DNA of 14,106 nucleotides from NCBI GenBank assembly GCA_008501655.1, contig QQUK01000182.1:1-14106 (forward strand). The letters are read 5' to 3'. Positions 1-6,513 of this stretch are shown piece by piece. Within the stretch, counting starts at the first letter, position 1. Each line of letters begins with the position of its first letter. Below the pieces are notes generated by a model. That model saw only the letters and a list, made by a program, of their open reading frames with translations. It was not told the origin of the DNA and ran no database searches. The stretch comes from Calditrichota bacterium. Lineage in GTDB: Bacteria; Zixibacteria; MSB-5A5; GN15; FEB-12. The position numbers were made by a program, and so were the translations under genes.

Positions 1-817
1 AGGAATACATAATATAAAGAGGATGGTCAAACGGAAGCTGTTCAAAAGTAAGTTCTTCGTATTCATCAGAGACAAAATCATCATAATATACAGCTTTTTC
101 TATTTCTAAATCATATTCCTGTAAATCGGAATCTATAACAATGATTTCTTCGATTTCAGGAATAGAATCAGCAAGTTTTGAAGCTGTATAAATCATATCG
201 AAGACTTTGCCGTTATAGCTGTATGCATCAATTGTTAATAGGATTTTTGGTTTTATCTGTCCAAAACGGTCGAGAACCCCTTGATAACCAAAATCCGGTG
301 AGCAGGATGACCATACCGCTCCAATCGAAGATGCCGCAAGCATTCCAATAATCGCTTCCGGACGGTTGGTAATCAAAGCAGCAACCCGATCACCTTTATC
401 TACACCCGCTTTTTTCAAAGCAGAAGCAAGTGCGGCGACTTTCTCATTGAGTTCTGAATATCGGATATAGTCTGTCGGTTTAGTTTCTGAACGGTACTTT
501 ATCGCAATATCATTGGAGTTTTTACGAAGTAGATTTTCAGCAAAATTTAATTTTGCATTTCTAAACCAGACTGCTTTGCGAATGTCATCACCTTCCAGAA
601 TTGAGGTAGGTGCTTCGGAGTGTATAATATCGCAGAAATCCCAAAATGATTTCCAGAACATTCCACTGTGATTTAATGACCACTCATACAGCTCTTCATA
701 ATTTGTACATGTTTTGATGTTTTGAGAAAAAAGGTAATTCATAAATGATGTCATATTTGCTTTAAAGACATCAGTGTCAGATGGCCTCCAAATCGGTTGT
801 TCCAATTCGTTTGACAT
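1..817 (-). CDS. aacS: Acetoacetyl-CoA synthetase (acetoacetate-CoA ligase), 5' part
   Basis: The first 272 codons are present and the gene runs off the left edge. It is an AMP-forming acyl-CoA ligase that would activate acetoacetate to acetoacetyl-CoA with ATP in the cytoplasm. Visible marks are the WFRNAKLNFAENLL stretch (residues 84-97), which precedes the adenylation domain in this family, and SSCSPDFG (170-177), a signature of acetoacetyl-CoA synthetases. The window cuts it at YIMYS, just where the P-loop motif SGTTG should follow, so the catalytic part is outside. The family is usually about 650 residues. The start at 817 follows a clear AGGAGA Shine-Dalgarno that overlaps the stop codon of the preceding gene (7-bp gap). 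As last gene of a tyrosine degradation operon, it fits as the step that captures acetoacetate released by the fumarylacetoacetase-type enzyme. Confidence 0.9.
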   Translation of the reverse strand, partial: MSNELEQPIWRPSDTDVFKANMTSFMNYLFSQNIKTCTNYEELYEWSLNHSGMFWKSFWDFCDIIHSEAPTSILEGDDIRKAVWFRNAKLNFAENLLRKNSNDIAIKYRSETKPTDYIRYSELNEKVAALASALKKAGVDKGDRVAALITNRPEAIIGMLAASSIGAVWSSCSPDFGYQGVLDRFGQIKPKILLTIDAYSYNGKVFDMIYTASKLADSIPEIEEIIVIDSDLQEYDLEIEKAVYYDDFVSDEYEELTFEQLPFDHPLYIMYS

Positions 818-824
818 TTTTCTC

Positions 825-1763
825 CTATGAAATTATCGAAATCAATGCATAAATAGCAAATTTATTATCGTTTTCCTCAAGAGCTTTGATGGCAGCCTGT
901 TCAATTTGTGAATCTCTTTGAGCTTTGTCAGCTATATTTAAAGCCTGCACAAAAGCTTTCTGATAATCGTTCGGTTCAAAATTTGAATCGGTCAGTGACG
1001 CTACAAAACTATGAACATCATCCCGGCTTGGTAATGCTTCGATATTACCAAGTTTCCCGAGGTGATTCCCGGTTAGAGTTTTTGAGTCTTTAATATGATC
1101 CGGGAGTTGGTCTATGCCTATACCGAGAGTGGCTATAGGTTTTTCAATTTCAAAGATTGCTGAATCAAAAGCTTTGGTGTAATAATTCGCTGAATTTCTC
1201 CCAACAAGATTAATTAAGTTCGGATTAATGACTCCATCGGTAAAAACTGATTCAGCGATATGGAATTTTATCACTTCGCAAATTACCAGATTACCGGATC
1301 CATTTTTTTCTCCAAGGGGGAATATCTCAACGACTTTGCACTCCATGTGAAATGGGGATTCCGCCACCCGTTTAGGTCTTACGAACTCGGAATCTAAAGG
1401 AGAAAGTCCGCTTTTAACAAATTCGTCAACTTCGGGTGGGTATTCCGTTGAGGCGAGGGAAACCTGCTCAACAATATCATAACTCACTGCATGAACAACA
1501 CATTCCCGGGTTGCTTCCAGATTATGGAGGGTATCTTTGGTTGAACCGTCCCGCCCGCGACGTGACGGTGAGAATGCAACTACCGGAGGATTTGCACCAA
1601 AAGCATTAAAAAATGAAAAAGGGGAGAGGTTGTTGATTCCGTCAGAAGAAATTGTAGATACCAATGCAATCGGTCGGGGGGCTACGCCTCCTAAAAGTAG
1701 TTTATGAACATCAACAACTTTTGCATCCTTTGGGTCGGTTGTAATAAATGTATGTTTTGACAT
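825..1763 (-). CDS. Flavin reductase-like (FMN-binding split barrel) flavoprotein
   Basis: This 312-residue protein has an N-terminal flavin reductase-like domain (about residues 15-205) of the DIM6/NTAB type. Visible family features are APRPIALVST (28-37), LSPFSFFNAFGANPP (46-60) and KDTLHNLEATRECVVH (76-91), the last two usually contacting the FMN. About 100 residues follow, including an HLGKLGNIEALPS stretch (234-246) and a helical tail of unknown function. There is no signal peptide or membrane segment, so it should be cytoplasmic. It starts only 3 bp after the fumarylacetoacetase-family gene, with no Shine-Dalgarno visible, so its translation is probably coupled. Its role is not known to me. 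It occupies the place where a maleylacetoacetate isomerase might be expected, but nothing in the sequence shows isomerase activity. It could also supply reduced flavin or act on a side product. Confidence 0.8.
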   Translation of the reverse strand: MSKHTFITTDPKDAKVVDVHKLLLGGVAPRPIALVSTISSDGINNLSPFSFFNAFGANPPVVAFSPSRRGRDGSTKDTLHNLEATRECVVHAVSYDIVEQVSLASTEYPPEVDEFVKSGLSPLDSEFVRPKRVAESPFHMECKVVEIFPLGEKNGSGNLVICEVIKFHIAESVFTDGVINPNLINLVGRNSANYYTKAFDSAIFEIEKPIATLGIGIDQLPDHIKDSKTLTGNHLGKLGNIEALPSRDDVHSFVASLTDSNFEPNDYQKAFVQALNIADKAQRDSQIEQAAIKALEENDNKFAIYALISIIS

Positions 1764-1766
1764 TAT

Positions 1767-2789
1767 TTATTTTACAGCGACTTCTTTTTTCTTTGCTATT
1801 ATTGAGTTAGACTCTTTTGATTTGATGATTCGGTTACTGAGTTTACCAAGTCCTTCAATTGTCAAATCAATAGTATCACCATCCTGCAGCCATATCGGTG
1901 TATGTTCTTCACCGCGGGCTTTTGCTTCAAGAGTCCAGGTACCGTTTAACTCAAGATAACATCCTGTACCAACTGTACCGGAACCGATAACATCACCCGG
2001 ATAGACTTCAGTACCGTATGAGGCACGTTCGATAATTTCTGCAAAAGTCCAGTTCATATCTTTCATACTGCCGTCAGATATTTGGTTGCCATTATGAAAT
2101 GCTTTCATTTTGAGATCATATCTGTCACCGAAATCTGATTGGACTTTATATTTTTCAAGTTCATCCGGAGTTACAAGCCACGGACCGATAACCGTTGCAA
2201 AATCTTTCCCTTTTGCCGGACCAAGATTCAGTTTCATCTCTTCCATTTGAAGAACACGGGCGGAGAGGTCATTCATAATTGTATAGCCGGCAATATATTT
2301 GTCTGCATCTTTTGCGGAGATATTTTTACCCCGTTTACCGATAACGATAGCAGCTTCAAGTTCAAAATCAAGTTTCTGCAGGTGGTCATCTTCAACAAGG
2401 ATGTTACCTTCACCAAAAACTGCGTTGTGGTTGGTGAAATAAAAGATAGGATACATGTCAAATTCCGGAATCATGTCAACTCCACGATTTCTGCGAGCAG
2501 TTGCGACATGCTGACGGAATGCGTAAGCGTCACGGCAGGATGGCGGATTCGGCATTGGTGCAAGCATCATTGGAGAATCAACAGTTTTACCGGTTTTACC
2601 GGATACAATTGCTTCATGAACTTTTCTTATTGCATCCATTCCGGCTTCTTCCATCCATAGCAGTTCAAGCATAGTAGCGGGCATTTGAAGTGAAACAGCC
2701 TGACCGTTTTCCTGAATATCGTAAACTTTATCGTTATGAAAAATTCCTGAACGTACTTCCTGGTTTTTTAAATAAGAAACTAACTTCAT
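1767..2789 (-). CDS. fahA: Fumarylacetoacetase / fumarylacetoacetate hydrolase family protein
   Basis: This 340-residue enzyme would hydrolyse fumarylacetoacetate to fumarate and acetoacetate, the last ring-derived step of tyrosine breakdown. The residues that bind the metal and act in catalysis in mammalian FAH have counterparts here: D87 and H94 in the RDAYAFRQH stretch, E143 and E145 in FELEAA, D174, R178 and Q181 in MNDLSARVLQ, and K195 in KGKDF. The usual SARD is SARV, a small departure. An in-frame ATG lies 33 bp upstream at 2822, but it sits inside the preceding gene. I prefer 2789 because AAAGGAT precedes it at proper spacing and the protein then begins MKLVSYL, as relatives do. The gap to the preceding stop is 10 bp. 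A related FAH-superfamily hydrolase of other specificity is possible, but context argues for the tyrosine pathway. Confidence 0.87.
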   Translation of the reverse strand: MKLVSYLKNQEVRSGIFHNDKVYDIQENGQAVSLQMPATMLELLWMEEAGMDAIRKVHEAIVSGKTGKTVDSPMMLAPMPNPPSCRDAYAFRQHVATARRNRGVDMIPEFDMYPIFYFTNHNAVFGEGNILVEDDHLQKLDFELEAAIVIGKRGKNISAKDADKYIAGYTIMNDLSARVLQMEEMKLNLGPAKGKDFATVIGPWLVTPDELEKYKVQSDFGDRYDLKMKAFHNGNQISDGSMKDMNWTFAEIIERASYGTEVYPGDVIGSGTVGTGCYLELNGTWTLEAKARGEEHTPIWLQDGDTIDLTIEGLGKLSNRIIKSKESNSIIAKKKEVAVK

Positions 2790-2799
2790 TTTATATCCT

Positions 2800-3924
2800 T
2801 TAACATACTTCTTTGATTTCAAATTCTTTACATACTTGATTATACACTTCTTCCATAATCTTTATTGCAAACTCAGTTTCCTCGATTGTCCCTGAGTTGA
2901 CTCTGACACCTTCGGGGATACCGAATGCTTTGACATGTCGAAGTATTAATCCCCGATTCATACATCCTTCGGTAAATTTTTCAGCACAATCTTCATTCGG
3001 CATAATGGTCAAGATGAAATTTGCTGATGTAGGCACCTGTTTGATACCGATACGGTCAAAATTATCCTTGAGCAATGACAAAGACATTTTATTGAGTAAT
3101 TTTGTCTCTTCTAAAAAGTCATCATCATCCAAGGCCGCGATAGCTCCGTACTGAGCAAGAAGATTCGGTTCAAAAGGAAGTTTGACTTTATACAACGATT
3201 CTATTACTTCATCGGGACCTACAGCAAAACCTATGCGGAGTCCTCCAAGACCATACGCTTTGGAGAGAGTTCTGGTGACGACCATATTATCATAGTCATA
3301 CCGGACACCGTTTGGATAGTTTGGGTTATCATCAGCATATGTCGTATACGCTTCATCAAGGATTACCATGATGTTCCCCGGAACACGTTCCATGAATGCT
3401 TCAAATTCATCTTTTTCAAACATTGTACCGGTCGGGTTGTTCGGATTAGCGAGGTAAATCATCTTTGTTTTATCAGAGATAGCATTTGCAATAGCATCGA
3501 GATCAAACGCGTAATCCTTCATTGGAACAGTTGTCAGGTTGCGACCGTATTTTCTGGTTGAAACATAAATACCGATAAATGTCCCTTCCGATGTAATGAT
3601 TTCATCCGATTCTGATGTAAAAGCATTGACAATATAAGCAAGAAGAGAATCGGTTCCATGACCGCAGATTATATGATTCGGCTGTACATTATATTTTTTG
3701 GCAATAGCCTGCACCAGATCATGAGAAAGAGGGTCTGTATACCGATTAAGATTCCCCAGGACTTTTTTGATTGCATCAACAGCTTTTGGTGATGGTCCAA
3801 TTGGGTTCTCGTTTGATGCAAGTTTTACAATCCTTTTCAGATTTTTTTCGCGGGCAAGTTCATCAATCGGTTTACCGGCTTTATACGGTTTTAGATTTTT
3901 TACAAATTCAGGTATTTTTATCAT
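2800..3924 (-). CDS. hisC: HisC-family PLP aminotransferase, probable aromatic (tyrosine) aminotransferase
   Basis: This is a 374-residue fold-type I aminotransferase that by family is histidinol-phosphate aminotransferase. Landmarks are LASNENPIGPSP (35-46), RY at 61-62, NPNNPTG (160-166), DEAY (190-193), the PLP-binding lysine K222 in TLSKAYGLGGLR, and R341 near the C-terminus for the substrate carboxylate. The gene lies between homogentisate dioxygenase and the fumarylacetoacetase-type gene with 12-bp and 10-bp gaps and has an AGGAACAG ribosome-binding site. No other histidine gene is nearby. HisC proteins of several bacteria also accept tyrosine and phenylalanine, so I infer that here it makes 4-hydroxyphenylpyruvate for the operon. 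The symbol reflects homology only; a true histidine-pathway role cannot be ruled out from sequence. Confidence 0.85.
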   Translation of the reverse strand: MIKIPEFVKNLKPYKAGKPIDELAREKNLKRIVKLASNENPIGPSPKAVDAIKKVLGNLNRYTDPLSHDLVQAIAKKYNVQPNHIICGHGTDSLLAYIVNAFTSESDEIITSEGTFIGIYVSTRKYGRNLTTVPMKDYAFDLDAIANAISDKTKMIYLANPNNPTGTMFEKDEFEAFMERVPGNIMVILDEAYTTYADDNPNYPNGVRYDYDNMVVTRTLSKAYGLGGLRIGFAVGPDEVIESLYKVKLPFEPNLLAQYGAIAALDDDDFLEETKLLNKMSLSLLKDNFDRIGIKQVPTSANFILTIMPNEDCAEKFTEGCMNRGLILRHVKAFGIPEGVRVNSGTIEETEFAIKIMEEVYNQVCKEFEIKEVC

Positions 3925-3936
3925 TCTGTTCCTGTC

Positions 3937-5103
3937 TTATTTCTCAAGCCATGATTGAGCATAATCTTTGTCGAGGGTTTTTTCAACATGTTTTGTCGGG
4001 AAAAGCGGGGAATAAGTGTCAATCATGACAGCATATTCATTGGTTTCTTTTGCTCCCACAGACTCTTCCGTTTTACCCGGTTGAGGACCATGAGGCATTC
4101 CTCCGGGGTGCAGAGTAATCGAACCTTCTTTGATTCCTTTGCGGGACATGAAGTCACCTTCGACATAATACAATACTTCATCAGAATCAATGTTTGAATG
4201 GAAGTATGGTGCCGGTATAGCAGATTCATGAAAATCAAAAAGTCTCGGGCAGAAATTACAGACGATAAAATGTCCGGTTCTGAATGCTAAATGTACCGGC
4301 GGAGGCAGGTGGATCCGGCCGACTTTCGGATGATAATCTTTGATGTTAAATGCGTATGGATACAGATATCCGTCCCATCCTACAACACCAAAGGGATGGT
4401 GGGGGACAATATGTTCAAAAAATCTGGCAGCAGATTTTACAATAATTCTATAATCACCAGTATCTGTATTCGGTTCCATGAATGATGGCGGACGAAAATC
4501 CCGTTCACAGTATGGAGCATGTTCTTCCATCTGACCATATTCATTTTTATAAATATTCGGTATCTCAAAAGCGGTGTCCGACTCTATAATCATTATCTTG
4601 TTTGTCTCTTTGTAAGCATCAAATTTCAATTGATATGTTGTCGCCCGGGGAATAATCAATTGGTCACCTTCGGAAAATTCTATAACACCAAAATGCGACA
4701 ACAATTTCCCGCTTCCATGGTGAATGAACAGATATTCAGCACCTAAGGCGTTCCTATAAAAATCTTCAGTATCTTCAGTGACATTACCGGCAGAGATTTT
4801 ACAATGAGGATTAACAAGATATTCATCACGGCAGGTAATAAAATTACCACCTTTTTTGTTCTCCGCAGTATAGAAATGATAATACAAATGTGGAGCATCC
4901 GGCCAATCAGCTGTGTCATGCAGCTTAATCTGTTTTACAGATTTCACTGCAGTCGGTAGAAAATGATGATAGACATTTGAATAAACACCGGAAAAACCTT
5001 TGCTTGATATCAGTTCTTCCCGATATAAAGATTTTCCGTCCGCTTTATAAAATGTCGTATGTTTTACCCGCGGAATTTCTCCCACTTTATGATAAAAAGG
5101 CAT
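3937..5103 (-). CDS. hmgA: Homogentisate 1,2-dioxygenase, short form
   Basis: This cupin-fold, Fe(II)-dependent ring-cleaving dioxygenase turns homogentisate plus O2 into maleylacetoacetate. It has 388 residues against about 440 in the human and Pseudomonas enzymes. Family marks are the N-terminal PRVKHTTF, a middle ELxFIHHGSGKLLSHFG-like cupin strand (about 122-139), HHPFGVVGWDGYLYPYAF (235-252), and the C-terminal metal site. By comparison with human H335, E341 and H371, the Fe ligands should be H302, an acidic residue at 308 or 309 in HSNIDSDE, and H337 in GGMPHGP. An AAAGGA ribosome-binding site precedes the start; the gap to hppD is 30 bp. It sits second in the tyrosine degradation operon. 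The identification is strong because of both motifs and neighbours. Confidence 0.94.
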   Translation of the reverse strand: MPFYHKVGEIPRVKHTTFYKADGKSLYREELISSKGFSGVYSNVYHHFLPTAVKSVKQIKLHDTADWPDAPHLYYHFYTAENKKGGNFITCRDEYLVNPHCKISAGNVTEDTEDFYRNALGAEYLFIHHGSGKLLSHFGVIEFSEGDQLIIPRATTYQLKFDAYKETNKIMIIESDTAFEIPNIYKNEYGQMEEHAPYCERDFRPPSFMEPNTDTGDYRIIVKSAARFFEHIVPHHPFGVVGWDGYLYPYAFNIKDYHPKVGRIHLPPPVHLAFRTGHFIVCNFCPRLFDFHESAIPAPYFHSNIDSDEVLYYVEGDFMSRKGIKEGSITLHPGGMPHGPQPGKTEESVGAKETNEYAVMIDTYSPLFPTKHVEKTLDKDYAQSWLEK

Positions 5104-5133
5104 AGTGTATCCTTTACAATAATATTCTTTATA

Positions 5134-6273
5134 TTAGCACGGAGGCATTAATTCTTCAGGTGATTTATCCAAATTACCCCGAAGCTTCTGGTCTAACTCA
5201 ATCGATTCAAAGAGAGATTGGAAATTTCCTTTTCCAAAACCTTTGGCACCGTCCTTACGCTGTATGAACTCAAAGAAAAAAGTGGGTCGGTCACCGATTG
5301 GTTTTGTGAACAATTGAAGCAGATAGCCCTCTTCTTCTTTATCACAGAGAATATGCTGCTCTTCCAGCTCATCGATATTTTCTTCAATATTCAGGTCATC
5401 ACGATTTCGCAGCATATCATAATATGTACTCGGGATGTTTAAAAATTCAATGCCATTTTTGCGAAGTGCTTTTATTGATTTAATTATATCTTCAGTAGCG
5501 ATTGCAATATGCTGTACACCGGAACCATAGTACTGTTCGATATATTCCTCAATCTGTGATTTTTTAAGACCTTCGAAAGGTTCATTAATAGGGTTTTTAA
5601 TTTTAAAATCTGCAGACCGGACAACTTTTGAAAGAAGAGCTGAATATTTTGTTCCGATATCTCCGGCTTTAAAATCTACAAAGGTTTCAAAATTCATTGT
5701 TTTGTTAAAGTAGTTTGCCCAGAGATTCATTTCGTTTTCCCGGACATTACCAACGATGTGGTCAACACCGATAATTCCGGTATCTTCACATTCAAGATTG
5801 ATTTCCTGCCGTGGTTCGCAAAAACCCGGTTTGAAAATGTGATTAAAATTGTCACGATTGATGTATACAAGTTCGGTATCATCATACAATCTTATTGCTG
5901 CCTGCTCAACATAGCCGTGATGGTCTTCGAGTCTGTTTGGACGCTCGACTAAAACAGCACCATTTTGAGTGGCATAAGTAAATGCTTTTTCAACATCATC
6001 AACTTCAATAGCCCAGCGCTTGACCCCGTCACCATGACGATTGATAAAGCCGTAGACTTCGTAACAACTAGGCTGGACAGGGGATGTGATGACAAATTTA
6101 ACATTATTTTTGGTCAGATAGTAGGATACCCGGTCTCTGATTCCTGTTTCCGGCCCGGCATAACCGGTTATCTCAAGTCCCATCGCTTTGGCATACCAGT
6201 ATGCAACCATTTTTGCCGAACCGACGTAAAACTCGATAAAGTCATATCCTCTAATTCCAAGTACTTCAGACAT
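5134..6273 (-). CDS. hppD: 4-hydroxyphenylpyruvate dioxygenase
   Basis: This 379-residue, two-repeat VOC-fold enzyme converts 4-hydroxyphenylpyruvate and O2 to homogentisate and CO2. The N-terminal repeat covers about residues 8-150 and the catalytic C-terminal repeat about 165-350. The three Fe(II) ligands are visible: H172 in GVDHIVGN, H255 in GVQHIAIAT and E335 in FFFEFIQR. The C-terminal GFGKGNFQSLFESIE stretch is the helix that closes over the active site in this family. The length is normal. The start at 6273 is fixed by GGAGG six bases upstream. It is the first gene of the minus-strand catabolic operon and is followed by hmgA. No signal peptide is present, so it is cytoplasmic. Confidence 0.96.
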   Translation of the reverse strand: MSEVLGIRGYDFIEFYVGSAKMVAYWYAKAMGLEITGYAGPETGIRDRVSYYLTKNNVKFVITSPVQPSCYEVYGFINRHGDGVKRWAIEVDDVEKAFTYATQNGAVLVERPNRLEDHHGYVEQAAIRLYDDTELVYINRDNFNHIFKPGFCEPRQEINLECEDTGIIGVDHIVGNVRENEMNLWANYFNKTMNFETFVDFKAGDIGTKYSALLSKVVRSADFKIKNPINEPFEGLKKSQIEEYIEQYYGSGVQHIAIATEDIIKSIKALRKNGIEFLNIPSTYYDMLRNRDDLNIEENIDELEEQHILCDKEEEGYLLQLFTKPIGDRPTFFFEFIQRKDGAKGFGKGNFQSLFESIELDQKLRGNLDKSPEELMPPC

Positions 6274-6279
6274 TTATAA

Positions 6280-6284
6280 CCTCC
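6280..6284 (-). promoter_or_regulatory. Strong Shine-Dalgarno of hppD
   Basis: GGAGG lies six bases before the hppD ATG at 6273 and settles the start. It is the strongest ribosome-binding site in the window, and it contrasts with the kinase and response-regulator genes, which show none. Confidence 0.75.
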
Positions 6285-6298
6285 AAAAGAGTTATTTC

Positions 6299-6304
6299 AT
6301 TATA
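6299..6304 (-). promoter_or_regulatory. Candidate -10 box of the tyrosine catabolic operon
   Basis: Read on the minus strand this is TATAAT, ending 25 bases before the hppD start, which would give a leader of roughly 19 nt that still contains the GGAGG. The hexamer 17 bp further upstream (TAAACT) is a poor -35. The region is very AT-rich, so chance matches are likely. A Bacteroidota-type -33/-7 promoter was looked for and not clearly found. Confidence 0.3.
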
Positions 6305-6363
6305 TGATAATCTTAAAAATACAGTTTAAAATCCAATCCAAAATATATAAACTTCTCCCTCTA

Positions 6364-6404
6364 ATAGCAACAAATTATCGAAATATTAGATAAAATAGTG
6401 CTAT
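6364..6404. promoter_or_regulatory. Candidate operator: 41-bp interrupted dyad between hppD and the kinase gene
   Basis: The two half-sites are exactly symmetric around base 6384: ATAGCA, 5 bases, TTATC, 9 bases, GATAA, 5 bases, TGCTAT. About 14 of 20 symmetric positions pair. The spacing suits a dimeric regulator that touches successive faces of the helix. It lies about 90 bp upstream of hppD and just upstream of a plus-strand TATAAT. The AT-richness of the spacer lowers confidence; no regulator is assigned. Confidence 0.3.
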
Positions 6405-6410
6405 ATACTC

Positions 6411-6416
6411 TATAAT
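6411..6416 (+). promoter_or_regulatory. Possible -10 box for the histidine kinase operon
   Basis: A perfect TATAAT lies about 100 bases before the kinase start and immediately after the 41-bp dyad, so a protein bound to the dyad would cover its -35 region. No good -35 hexamer is present. Another TATAAT (6510-6515) overlaps the annotated ATG itself and is less likely unless translation starts further downstream. Confidence 0.2.
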
Positions 6417-6513
6417 GCTTTTACACCGGAATTGTTTCCTGAATTGATGAGTATCGAAACATCACCTGATTTCTCCCTGTTTGATTTTTTTATAAAATTA
6501 GTTATGTTATATA

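Noticed and set aside
2139..2660. Long plus-strand open frame (173 codons)
   Set aside because: It is antisense to the fumarylacetoacetase-family gene, has low-complexity composition and no recognisable domain.
2790..2822. Eleven-codon N-terminal extension of the fumarylacetoacetase-family protein
   Set aside because: It would overlap the aminotransferase gene, and the downstream ATG at 2789 has the proper ribosome-binding site and a family-like N-terminus.
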